Positions 8,880 through 16,445 of a stretch of 64,000 nt of DNA are shown here, piece by piece. The position numbers were made by a program, and so were the translations under genes. Position 1 is the stretch's first letter, and the number at the start of each line of letters is the position of its first letter. Origin of the DNA: G963677445 sp963677445 (GTDB lineage: Bacteria > Bacteroidota > Ignavibacteria > Ignavibacteriales > Melioribacteraceae); the NCBI GenBank assembly GCA_963677445.2, contig CAXXGF010000038.1, positions 62,001 through 126,000 of the forward strand, in the 5' to 3' direction. The notes beneath the pieces were generated by a model. It had not been told where the DNA came from. It worked only from the letters and a program-made list of their open reading frames with translations, and searched no databases.

Positions 8880-9030
8880 TTTTACCTCGAAAATTAACTT
8901 CTATAAAATTTTTATCGGTTTTTCCGTAAATTCTTATTATACAAAGGATGAAAATTAACTAAACTTCCCGCCATATTCAACTAAATTGGACAAGTCAATA
9001 TTCATACATTATCGTAAATTACCCAAAAAT

Positions 9031-9066
9031 CTTAATCGTAATCTTAATCGTAATCTTAATCGTAAT
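9031..9066. repeat. Three perfect tandem copies of a 12-mer
   Basis: CTTAATCGTAAT occurs three times in a row at 9031, 9043 and 9055. It is the first of several repeat blocks in the 886-bp gene-free gap 8880-9765 upstream of metK. The TCGTAA core recurs in the longer repeat just downstream. Confidence 0.85.
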
Positions 9067-9102
9067 CTGACCAAGCCGGAAAAAAATTGAATCCGTAGTA
9101 AG

Positions 9103-9246
9103 AATCGTACTCGTTCTCGTAATCGTACTTCGTACTCGTCTTTTCAAAACACTCAGGTTATTCGAGAACGAGTACGAGTACGAGTACCGCTTCGCTGAGT
9201 ACGATAAAATTTTTGCCATTTTGCGTAGAATTTAACTCCTTACGGA
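9103..9246. repeat. TCGTAC-rich dispersed repeat, copy A
   Basis: The block holds TCGTACTCGTTCTCGTAATC, ACTTCGTACTCGT, TTTTCAAAACACTCAGGTTA and TTCGAGAACGAGTACGAG. The last part is the inverse of the first, so the block can fold into a long imperfect hairpin around CTCAGGTTA. It ends in GCCATTTTGCGTAGAATTTA ACTCCTTACGGA. A copy in reverse orientation lies at 52509-52646 and a shorter copy at 59386-59460. No open frame of credible composition crosses it. Confidence 0.75.
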
Positions 9247-9322
9247 ATAATCATAAACTTAAACTGGCAAGCCGGAAACAATGAGGAATTACGAATGACG
9301 AATTGGCTTTCCGGGGAATAAT

Positions 9323-9470
9323 TTTTGAATCGGATCTGCTTTGCGGAAGCAGTATTATCGTTGTTAAGAACAAAAAAATACAGTAAGATCCCTGCAGGAG
9401 ATCAACAGACCTTAGCTAAGAAAAACTTCAATCCGAATTGTTGCCAAAAATTTTATCCGGCTAACCAGAA
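9323..9470 (+). repeat. Dispersed intergenic repeat, copy 2 of the pair with 5892-6060
   Basis: Same block order as 5892-6060: CTGCTTTGCGGAAGCAG hairpin, GTTAAGAAC, AAGATCCCTGCAGGAGATCA ACAGA, CAATCCGAATTGTTGCC. This copy lacks the MITE found near copy 1. No gene is seen between 9247 and 9765. Confidence 0.65.
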
Positions 9471-9547
9471 ATGAAGAGTCTTTAGTGGAGAGCAAAATAC
9501 TTATTCTGATTTTTTAAAAACCGATTTCGATGACGACTTCGATTTGG

Positions 9548-9658
9548 ATTTAGAATCGCGGCCTGAATATCGGCAACATGTTATTGGCGGGCTTTTTGAC
9601 AAATTTTGCTCCCTGGATTATCCTCAACATGTTGGCGTTAGTATGGTAATAAGAGCCT
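9548..9658 (+). repeat. 111-bp intergenic repeat, forward copy
   Basis: Runs from ATTTAGAATCGCGGCCTGA to AATAAGAGCCT and matches the reverse complement of 59275-59386 with only about five substitutions and one single-base indel. Two AACATGTT palindromes lie near its two sides (around 9574 and 9626), in CGGCAACATGTTATTGGCGG and CTCAACATGTTGGCG. It ends about 107 bp before the next start codon. It has no coding frame. Confidence 0.85.
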
Positions 9659-9765
9659 ATCCCAAAATTTCTGCACTTCTAATAATACCCCCTGATCAAT
9701 ACAAAATTGGTCAGTAACAAAAGATTGATTAATTTTCACTCTTTAATAATTAGTTATAAGATCAA

Positions 9766-10944
9766 ATGCAAAATATACTTAAAATCCTCGGTTTCATTTT
9801 TGGCTGGCTCGGAAAAATATTCCTGCTGCTTTTTGTAATTGCGCTCTTTTCATATATATTAAGCCCTGTTTATGATTTCCCCGAACCTGAACCCTTCAGC
9901 GGCGATCACTACTTTAATCCTTATGAAACAACTGACAGCCTCTGGCTTAAAGGCAACTTTAACGCCAGCGCCATTGTCTGGGGCGGCATGACTGACGGCG
10001 CCGACACACATGAGGAAATGTACAAATTTTACCGTTCTCATGACTATGATATTGTCGGATATTCCGATTACATGAAAATCTCCCCTCCGGTGAAAGATCA
10101 GAATATATTCATACCACTTTATGAACATGGTTACAGCATCTGGAAACGGCATCAGCTGGTGCTTGGAGCGCGAAAGGTAAACTGGATTGATTTTGTTTTT
10201 ACCCAGACAATTCATCATAAACAGTTTGTATTAAAGTCAATTGAAGAAAACTGTGAGGTATTGGCAATCGCGCATGCCAAATGGATGGGAGCATATACAC
10301 CGGAAGATATGCAGGTCCTTACAAATTTTCATGTAATTGAAGCCCTGAACCACTTCCGTAACTCTGAAGTATTATGGGATTCAGCTCTCTCGGCAGGCCG
10401 GGCAATATGGGTGATGGGAGATGATGACACTCATGATATCCGGGATACTGTTGAAACAGGCGGTTTCTGGACGATGATCAACACCCCGACAGAAAATCCT
10501 GAAGATATCTATAAAGCATTCCGCGCCGGCCGCATTTACGCCGCTTCAGGCAAAATGGGTAAAAATGAGAATATGCCCGATTCAATTTATATGGCCGGCG
10601 ATACACTTCATGTTGTCTGTGAAAACCCCATTCACAATGTTAAATTTATCGGCCAAAGCAGAAGGACTGAAATTGTTGATGTCGATTATAAATCAAACAG
10701 AGCCTTTTACGTCTTTAAAGATGATGATACCTATATCAGACCCGTGGTTAAGACCTATCGTCACAGGATGGTATTGAATCCCGTTTTCCGTCACGACGGT
10801 AACGGCCCCAAAGTTTATGAAGCGACAATCAACTGGCCGTTATCTATTTTATACTGGATTGGTTACGGACTCTTTTATATAACCATCTTTTACCTCGTTG
10901 TATTAAGATTGATATTTAAAGTTAAGCTTGGGAATAAATCCTGA
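9766..10944 (+). CDS. Membrane protein with degenerate PHP-type metallohydrolase domain
   Basis: A 392-residue protein with a membrane segment at each end (about residues 13-35 and 361-383). The middle resembles a CehA/McbA-like PHP domain: LKGNFNASA, TDGADTHEEMYKFYRSHDYD, IVGYSDYMKI, LAIAHAKWMG and VMGDDDTHD. In active PHP enzymes the first motif is HxH and the third ends TDH; here these are NxS and SDY, so at least three metal ligands are missing, while the later AH and DxxTHD elements remain. It may have lost hydrolase activity or bind fewer metals. It overlaps nothing and ends one base before the ATG of the next gene, so the two are translationally coupled and may act together in envelope glycan or lipid metabolism. 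Confidence 0.65.
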   Translation: MQNILKILGFIFGWLGKIFLLLFVIALFSYILSPVYDFPEPEPFSGDHYFNPYETTDSLWLKGNFNASAIVWGGMTDGADTHEEMYKFYRSHDYDIVGYSDYMKISPPVKDQNIFIPLYEHGYSIWKRHQLVLGARKVNWIDFVFTQTIHHKQFVLKSIEENCEVLAIAHAKWMGAYTPEDMQVLTNFHVIEALNHFRNSEVLWDSALSAGRAIWVMGDDDTHDIRDTVETGGFWTMINTPTENPEDIYKAFRAGRIYAASGKMGKNENMPDSIYMAGDTLHVVCENPIHNVKFIGQSRRTEIVDVDYKSNRAFYVFKDDDTYIRPVVKTYRHRMVLNPVFRHDGNGPKVYEATINWPLSILYWIGYGLFYITIFYLVVLRLIFKVKLGNKS

Positions 10945-10945
10945 C

Positions 10946-12625
10946 ATGAAAAATCTGACAGAAAAACAGGTATATCTTCTGATTTCAGCCCTTGGCGTTA
11001 TACTCTTTATACCATTTCTCGGCCAGGTTCATCTCTTCGACTGGGATGAAATAAACTTCGCCGAATGCGCCCGCGAAATGATCGCCACAGGCGATTACCT
11101 CCGGATGAGAATCGATTTTGCCCCCTTCTGGGAAAAACCCCCCCTTTTTGTATGGCTTCAGGTTATTTCAATGCATATATTCGGCGTCGGGGAGTTCGCC
11201 GCCCGCCTGCCCAATGCTCTGACCGGAATTGCAACTCTGCTCATTCTTTATACAATCGGGAAAAAACTTTTTAACCGTGAGTTCGGACTATTCTGGGTCC
11301 TTGCTTATGCCGGTTCTTTCCTCCCATTCTTTTATTTTAAGTCAGGTATAATTGATCCCCTCTTCAACCTGATGATGTTTCTTTCGGTGGTTTTTATTAT
11401 CTATTATTATTCGGATGAAAACCGCGGTATGAAATATATTATCTGGGGAGGATTATTCGCCGGTCTCGCCATCCTCACCAAAGGTCCGGTGGGGTTATTG
11501 CTTCCCGGCATTACCTGGGCTGTTTACTGGCTGCTATTCCAGAGAAAAAAGGGGATACCCTGGAAAGAAGTTATTGTTTTCCTTTTAATGTCATCTGTGG
11601 TTTCCCTGATGTGGTTCGGAGTAGAAATTATTAAGAACGGTCCCTGGTTCGTAGAAGAATTTATTCGCTACCAGATCAGACTGCTGACAACAGGAGACGC
11701 GGGGCACAGCGGTCCTTTTCATTACCATTTTGTTGTTGTTCTGCTGGGATGTTTCCCCGCTTCAATATTTATTTTCCGTTCATTTAAAGGATATGACGGA
11801 GAAACAGAAAATAAAAAAACATTTCGCTACCTGATGACCATCCTGATGCTGGTCGTACTGATTATTTTTTCTATTGTTAAGACAAAAATTCTGCATTATT
11901 CATCATTAACATATTTCCCTGTTACATTTCTCGCGGCCCTCGCTTTATACAGAATTAAAAATGGTGAGACAGGCTGGAAGTGGTGGCAGACAGCCCTTCT
12001 CTCTGTAATAGGATTTATATATTTTATAATTTTCGCCGGTGTGCCTCTAATAGGACTTTATAAGGACAGCATTATCGGCAGTATAAAGGATAAGTTCGCC
12101 GCGGGCAATCTTTCCCTCAATGTATCCTGGTCGTGGTGGGATACAAGCGTGGGTGTCATATTCCTTGTTCTTTTTGTTACAGGGATGATTTTGATTCTGA
12201 GAAAACAATACCTGCGGGGATTCACGGCTCTTTTCGGTGTAATAACAATTTCTCTCTGGCTTTTCCTGCCGATTGTTCTACCAAAGCTTGAAACACATAT
12301 CCAGGGAGCCCCCGTTAAGTTTTATGAAGGTCTGCAGGGAAAAGATGTATATGTCAACGTGATGGGATTCAAAAGTTACTCTCACTATTTTTATACCCGC
12401 AAACCTTTTGAATTAAGCGCCTATGCCCTTGATATCCCCAACAGCGAATGGCAGGAATGGCTCCTGACCGGACCAATCGATAAACCGGCATACATGGTAA
12501 CAAAAAATAAAGAAGCATACCAGTGGATCGATCACCCCAATCTTATTCTTCTCGGAGAAGAAGGTGGATATGTTTTCTTCAAACGTGAAGTCCCCCCCGC
12601 CGATACCACAAAAACAATTGAATAA
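10946..12625 (+). CDS. ArnT-like integral membrane glycosyltransferase (GT39/GT83 type)
   Basis: About 559 residues with roughly a dozen membrane segments. The first periplasmic loop holds the hallmark DWDEINFAECAREM (Asp34-Glu35), and EKPPLFVWL and EFAARLPNAL follow, exactly as in ArnT/PMT-fold enzymes. These use polyprenyl-phosphate sugars to glycosylate lipid A, proteins or other acceptors on the periplasmic face. The acceptor here is not evident. I chose the ATG at 10946 over an upstream TTG at 10928 because the preceding gene stops at 10944 and the hydrophobic start follows normally. The C-terminal ~120 residues form a soluble domain, as in ArnT. Confidence 0.88.
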   Translation: MKNLTEKQVYLLISALGVILFIPFLGQVHLFDWDEINFAECAREMIATGDYLRMRIDFAPFWEKPPLFVWLQVISMHIFGVGEFAARLPNALTGIATLLILYTIGKKLFNREFGLFWVLAYAGSFLPFFYFKSGIIDPLFNLMMFLSVVFIIYYYSDENRGMKYIIWGGLFAGLAILTKGPVGLLLPGITWAVYWLLFQRKKGIPWKEVIVFLLMSSVVSLMWFGVEIIKNGPWFVEEFIRYQIRLLTTGDAGHSGPFHYHFVVVLLGCFPASIFIFRSFKGYDGETENKKTFRYLMTILMLVVLIIFSIVKTKILHYSSLTYFPVTFLAALALYRIKNGETGWKWWQTALLSVIGFIYFIIFAGVPLIGLYKDSIIGSIKDKFAAGNLSLNVSWSWWDTSVGVIFLVLFVTGMILILRKQYLRGFTALFGVITISLWLFLPIVLPKLETHIQGAPVKFYEGLQGKDVYVNVMGFKSYSHYFYTRKPFELSAYALDIPNSEWQEWLLTGPIDKPAYMVTKNKEAYQWIDHPNLILLGEEGGYVFFKREVPPADTTKTIE

Positions 12626-12636
12626 CCCCTGCCGTA

Positions 12637-12658
12637 GGACAGCCTTTCCAGGCTGTCC
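12637..12658. repeat. Perfect 8-bp-stem hairpin between convergent genes
   Basis: GGACAGCC at 12637-12644 pairs with GGCTGTCC at 12651-12658 across a six-base loop. There is no T run on either side, so it is a weak terminator candidate at best. It sits between the glycosyltransferase gene and the convergent hipT. Confidence 0.55.
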
Positions 12659-12741
12659 CCTCTTCAGGAATGCCTGTCCCTGCCTCGCCGTCGAGGATTT
12701 ACACGTTGCGGCACACATTACCATAACGTCTTCTGTTTTCA

Positions 12742-13743
12742 TCATCCACGAAAAAAATTCAGCCTGGTAAAATATTCCTGCAAATATGTTTTCCTGCTCT
12801 TCCTTTCAAGAAATGATCTGCCGGCCATATCTGCAACCCGGGGCTGTTTTATAATGAATGGTGTTACCAGCTTGTCTGTCCTGGTCTCAGAAATTCCAAG
12901 TCGTTTAGCGAACTCTCTAAAATCTTCAAGCGAAGGATGTCCGGTTCTTTTATACCTCTCCGATTTATAATCATCATGAAATAAACCTCTTTCAAGAGCA
13001 AAATCACTATCTGAAATATGAAGCCTGGTATTAAGCAGATCATAGGCGGGACTCAGCAAAAAATCTCCATCCCGGTTTTCTACCAATGAAAAGTTTTTGA
13101 GATGCGCGTCCTCGTTTGAAAAAAGAAAATTAAAAAGAATTATCCTGAAATATTTTTCCATCTCGACCGGCCAGGCCGGAACATATTTCCGGATAATGGC
13201 TCCCCCCTCCTCATAACTGTAATTATATTTAAAGTTATCTCCTTCCAGTTCAGGAGTTTTTCCGGCAAGGGAAGCAAAATCCTCCACTCTCCATTTTTCT
13301 GAATTTTCTTTATAATCAAACCTTTTCGTCAGGTATGCGGGAGACCCGTCATTAAAAAAGATCATACAATTTTCAGCGGTATTGATATTGAAAACCTGCC
13401 GGGCGATTTGCATAGTCAGATGTTCATTCGCGGGCAATTGAATCCTGTTTCTTAACCCGGGCGGGACTGGTTTTAACAGGAATTTTCCTCTTTCTCCCTT
13501 TTTTATCAATTCAAGTTTATTTTTTTCCTGGCGAATTGAATATTTGGGTTGAACGCCGGAAATTGAAATTCGCTCCAGACTCTCATTTAACAGTTCAATA
13601 TTATTCTCCTTGTCAGGCGCCGAAAAGGCAAATATATGGCTGACTTTTTTACCTTCAAACATCCTTTTAAGAAAAGCGGGACAATATGTGCTGTGTCCTT
13701 CTTTTAACAAACCCGGGCAATATTTAACCTGAATCATACTCAT
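12742..13743 (-). CDS. hipT: HipT-type Ser/Thr kinase toxin of a tripartite HipBST module
   Basis: A 333-residue HipA-fold kinase that lacks the N-terminal subdomain 1; that subdomain is encoded by the upstream hipS. The Gly-rich loop reads RISISGVQPKYS with an SIS motif (Ser60, Ser62), the autophosphorylation arrangement described for E. coli O127 HipT. Lys91 (FLLKP) is the ATP lysine. FSNEDAHLKNFSL gives catalytic Asp212, His214 and Asn217, and LSPAYDLLNT gives the metal-binding Asp235. The N terminus has a Cys9/Cys21 pair. Known HipA/HipT toxins phosphorylate aminoacyl-tRNA synthetases (GltX or TrpS) and stop growth; the target here is not predictable. The ATG overlaps the hipS stop codon (ATGA). 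Confidence 0.88.
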   Translation of the reverse strand: MSMIQVKYCPGLLKEGHSTYCPAFLKRMFEGKKVSHIFAFSAPDKENNIELLNESLERISISGVQPKYSIRQEKNKLELIKKGERGKFLLKPVPPGLRNRIQLPANEHLTMQIARQVFNINTAENCMIFFNDGSPAYLTKRFDYKENSEKWRVEDFASLAGKTPELEGDNFKYNYSYEEGGAIIRKYVPAWPVEMEKYFRIILFNFLFSNEDAHLKNFSLVENRDGDFLLSPAYDLLNTRLHISDSDFALERGLFHDDYKSERYKRTGHPSLEDFREFAKRLGISETRTDKLVTPFIIKQPRVADMAGRSFLERKSRKTYLQEYFTRLNFFRG

Positions 13744-14066
13744 GGCGTAATGGGCCTGACGGTTATTGCCCCGACTGTGTCGTATCTGGCGGTAGCAAAT
13801 AATAATGAGAAATAATCCTTGGGGTCTATCTTAAGCAGCCTGCATTGAATCTCTTTATTGTGGCCTTCACAAAGCAAATTTATGAAAAAAGGAAACAGGG
13901 TATCTGATCTGAATTCTTTCTTTCTTTTCGGCATTGTAAGGCTGAGTGAAGTTTTGTTTTTATCAATCAGCCATTCATCATCATAAACAAAATGATATTC
14001 ACCCGAATCAGTTTTTGAAAGGAGGCCTGATCTGCTCCCGTTATTTAGAACTTCACATCTTCGCAT
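13740..14066 (-). CDS. hipS: HipS-type small protein (HipA N-subdomain 1), probable antitoxin
   Basis: A ~108-residue protein equal to the N-terminal subdomain that is fused to the kinase in ordinary HipA. Visible family features are GLLSKTDSGEYHFVYDDEWL, the SLSLTMPKRKK strand, and LFPFFINLLCEGHN, which corresponds to the FxNLLPEG motif. The frame is open from an ATG at 14093, but the ATG at 14066 has GAGG six bases before it, so I place the start there; this leaves an overlap of 14 bases with hipB. In the studied E. coli HipBST system the small HipS, rather than HipB, neutralises the kinase. The same role is inferred here. Confidence 0.82.
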   Translation of the reverse strand: MRRCEVLNNGSRSGLLSKTDSGEYHFVYDDEWLIDKNKTSLSLTMPKRKKEFRSDTLFPFFINLLCEGHNKEIQCRLLKIDPKDYFSLLFATARYDTVGAITVRPITP

Positions 14067-14280
14067 AATCATCCTCATTATTTCTGATTTCAATCTTCAT
14101 CTCAAGTCCAAGGATAAACAATAATTTCCGCATAGTTATAATAGTCGGGTTACCCTTCCCTGTTTCGATTTTTTTTATTGTCCGTAAACCTACACCTGAT
14201 ATTTCAGAGAGTTCTTCCTGAGATATTCCTAATAACTCCCGCCTTGATTTTAGTTTATTTGCTATATCATCAAAGTGCAT
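14053..14280 (-). CDS. hipB: HipB-type XRE-family DNA-binding protein
   Basis: A 75-residue helix-turn-helix protein: LKSRRELLGISQEELSEISG, VGLRTIKKIETGKGNPTI and TMRKLLFILGLEM form the complete five-helix XRE domain, with a short C-terminal tail. It is the first gene of the overlapping hipB-hipS-hipT operon and probably represses it. One operator-like palindrome overlaps its start codon and another lies 61 bp upstream. Confidence 0.88.
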   Translation of the reverse strand: MHFDDIANKLKSRRELLGISQEELSEISGVGLRTIKKIETGKGNPTIITMRKLLFILGLEMKIEIRNNEDDYAKM

Positions 14281-14289
14281 TATAATACT
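14274..14289. promoter_or_regulatory. Operator-like palindrome overlapping the hipB start codon
   Basis: AGTGCATTATAATACT is an imperfect palindrome (AGT...ACT around ATTATAAT) that includes the hipB ATG on the minus strand. It shares GTGCATTAT with the perfect palindrome at 14336. Binding here by HipB would block both transcription and initiation. A Bacteroidota-like -7 element, TATTTTTG on the minus strand, lies between the two sites with TTG 20 bases before it. Confidence 0.5.
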
Positions 14290-14335
14290 CTTTTTACTGC
14301 AAAAATATAAAATATAATTGATTGATACAATTAAA

Positions 14336-14351
14336 GTGCATTATTATGCAC
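14336..14351. promoter_or_regulatory. Perfect operator-like palindrome upstream of hipB
   Basis: GTGCATTATTATGCAC has six-base arms GTGCAT/ATGCAC around TATT. It is 61 bp from the related site at the start codon, close to six helical turns. A third partial match, GCATTATAAT, is at 14419-14428. Confidence 0.55.
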
Positions 14352-14596
14352 CATACCAGGCAATTTTTCAGGCAAATGAAACTCAACTTTCTACAATTCT
14401 GCGGTAAAATATAAAAAAGCATTATAATAATTAAAAGAATATCAGAATTTAAGGAGCTTACCGAAATCCAAATCGCGATCGAAGTCAAAATCAGTTTTAA
14501 GGTCTATTGTCAGAAAAGCGCCAATTTCGAAGCTGGACAAGTCTGAATCAAAAATAATATCAGAATCGTACTTATAAACCGGCCAAGCCCAAGTGA

Positions 14597-14760
14597 AAAG
14601 CGCTTAATGATTTAGCGGCCTTTTTTCAGTAAGGTTTTTACTCCTGAAAGAACATTGTCTTTTCAATTGTTAATTGTTCATTATCAATTATTAATTGAAA
14701 TTTTGCCACTTTGCACAAAATTTAACTACTTCCGAATTAATCCCTCATTTATTCCGGGTC
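14597..14760. repeat. Diverged copy of the shared intergenic sequence
   Basis: The 500-bp gap 14282-14781 holds the hip control region and then this block. TTTTTTCAGTAAGGTTTTTA C, CAATTGTTAATTGTTCATTA and TTGCCACTTTGCACAAAATT TAACTAC recur in the same order at 21262-21350, and the last part recurs at 9208-9246 and 52509-52552. No gene is seen. Confidence 0.5.
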
Positions 14761-14781
14761 AGCCGGTTTAGAATCAGCTAA

Positions 14782-15396
14782 TTAAAATACGCCGTAACTT
14801 ATCCCAAGCCTGAGCGCTTCAATAGAAAAATTGGAAGAAAAGGGATCATCCACATCTGTCGCCATATTTGATGTATTGAGAAACTTCTGCTTGTAATTCA
14901 GATGAACCTTGAAAGGAAGACCGAAAGGATTACGGTAGCCAATCTCAGCATAAAGAAGATACCCATATTTATCTGTTTCATATAACTCCCTTCTTTCATT
15001 GCTGGTGAATCCGTACCTGTTCCCGAAAAGATAATCGAGACTCATTCCCCCGCCCAGTCTCGCGAATATATTACGGGTAAATTCAAATTCAGGCAGCATG
15101 ACTGATAATTCGTAAGAATGAATAAAAGAACTGGTCCTTATTCTTTCAACCAGCGCTTCTTCAGGGTTATATATGAAACCACCATATAATATCCCGTCAG
15201 AATAACATTCATTCTGCGCGTAAGAAAACTCAAACCTGACTGCTATCTTCCAGATATGCCTTGAAATCGAAGCGCTGTAATTGACCGGATTTTGCAGCTC
15301 ATCGTTTCCGGTCCACATTTTTCCGGCATAAACAGCTAATTCCTGTGAAAACAGGGAAGAGGAAAACAGAAATAACACCAATAAATACTTTTTCAT
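14782..15396 (-). CDS. Exported beta-barrel-like hypothetical protein
   Basis: A ~204-residue protein with a signal peptide (MKKYLLVLFLFSSSLFSQ). I start it at that methionine (15396), which has GGAGCG a few bases before it, rather than at the longer frame start at 15420. The mature part alternates hydrophobic and polar residues with many aromatic positions (HIWKIAVRFEFSYAQ, GYLLYAEIGYRNPFG, ALRLGISYGVF), and ends in an aromatic Phe, as outer-membrane beta-barrel proteins do. No specific family is recognised. Its ORF stands alone, divergent from the toroid-protein gene. Confidence 0.65.
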   Translation of the reverse strand: MKKYLLVLFLFSSSLFSQELAVYAGKMWTGNDELQNPVNYSASISRHIWKIAVRFEFSYAQNECYSDGILYGGFIYNPEEALVERIRTSSFIHSYELSVMLPEFEFTRNIFARLGGGMSLDYLFGNRYGFTSNERRELYETDKYGYLLYAEIGYRNPFGLPFKVHLNYKQKFLNTSNMATDVDDPFSSNFSIEALRLGISYGVF

Positions 15397-15497
15397 AGAT
15401 CGCTCCGGTTTTTCCCGCAAAATAGTTTAATCAGCAAGAATTGTCAATCCAATAATTTGCCTTATTGTTATATTGTGTTTAAAACTCAGGCGAAAAT

Positions 15498-16427
15498 ATG
15501 AAACAGGAAATCATAAACTGGCTGCTGGAACAAGATCCATCAATAAAATGGCAGGTGATGCGCGACCTGCTGAAAGCTCCCTCTGCTGAATATTTACCTG
15601 TCAGGGATGAAGTCGCCAATAGCGGATGGGGTAAAAAGCTGCTTGATCTTCAGGATATATCCGGACGCTGGGGCGGGGGTATCTACTCTCCCAAATGGAT
15701 ATCGACAACTTACACGATGCTTTTGCTGAAACGCCTCGGGCTAAATCCCGAACATGAACAGCCGAAAAAAAGTATCAGTCTGCTTATAGAAAAAGGCCGA
15801 TACAAAGATGGCGGAATAAATTATTTTGCCTCCCTTGATCACAGTGAAACCTGTGTAACTGGAATGATACTCGGACTCGCCTCATATTTTAGATTTTCAA
15901 GTGATTATATCCCCGAAATGACAAAATTTCTTTTAAATCAGCAGATGCCCGATGGGGGCTGGAATTGCCAGTCATTCAGGGGAGCCGCTCACAGTTCAAT
16001 GCATACTACCATTTCAGTTCTCGAAGGATTATTAGAACTAAGGTCTTTTCTTCCCGAATTCCGGAACGAAGCGGAAAACGCAGCCGCGAAAGCCCATGAG
16101 TTCCTTCTTCAGCACCGGCTCTTCAAATCAGATAAAACCGGGAAGGTAATCAAAGATCAGTTTACCCGCCTCTCTTTCCCCCCGCGCTGGCGCTATGATA
16201 TTCTCCGGGCGCTCGATTATTTCAGAATAGCTGGAGCGGCGCCTGATGAAAGAATGGAAGAGGCAACAGACCTTATAAGAAAAAAGGAGAAAAACGGCAG
16301 ATGGCCCCTTCAGGCAAAACACCCCGGCCGCACATTTTTCGAAATGGAAGAACCTGGGAAACCATCAGCATGGAATACATTACGGGCCCTGAGAATATTG
16401 GGATGGTATGAAAACAACCAATCTTAA
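15498..16427 (+). CDS. Alpha/alpha-toroid protein related to squalene cyclase/prenyltransferase repeats
   Basis: A 309-residue protein with several helical repeats containing QW-like signatures: GWGKKLLDLQDISGRWGGG, GYRxGG-like KDGGINYFAS, MPDGGWNCQSF and KNGRWPL. This is the (alpha/alpha)6-barrel repeat of squalene-hopene cyclases and protein prenyltransferases, but the chain is about half the size of a cyclase and lacks a DXDD motif. It has no signal peptide. A triterpene-cyclase function is therefore unlikely; proteins like this are usually annotated only by fold. It is preceded by an AGGCG site and is monocistronic, convergent with the amylase remnant. Confidence 0.6.
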   Translation: MKQEIINWLLEQDPSIKWQVMRDLLKAPSAEYLPVRDEVANSGWGKKLLDLQDISGRWGGGIYSPKWISTTYTMLLLKRLGLNPEHEQPKKSISLLIEKGRYKDGGINYFASLDHSETCVTGMILGLASYFRFSSDYIPEMTKFLLNQQMPDGGWNCQSFRGAAHSSMHTTISVLEGLLELRSFLPEFRNEAENAAAKAHEFLLQHRLFKSDKTGKVIKDQFTRLSFPPRWRYDILRALDYFRIAGAAPDERMEEATDLIRKKEKNGRWPLQAKHPGRTFFEMEEPGKPSAWNTLRALRILGWYENNQS

Positions 16428-16445
16428 AAGCCAGGTTATTTTTCG

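Noticed and set aside
8880..9002. SAM riboswitch before metK
   Set aside because: The short AT-rich leader shows no multi-helix core or terminator switch of any SAM riboswitch class I can recognise.
14294..14488. 64-codon minus-strand frame upstream of hipB
   Set aside because: It covers the operator-like palindromes and the AT-rich control region and has no initiation signal.
15498..16427. Complete squalene/hopene cyclase
   Set aside because: The chain is about half the required length and lacks the catalytic DXDD motif; only the repeat fold is shared.
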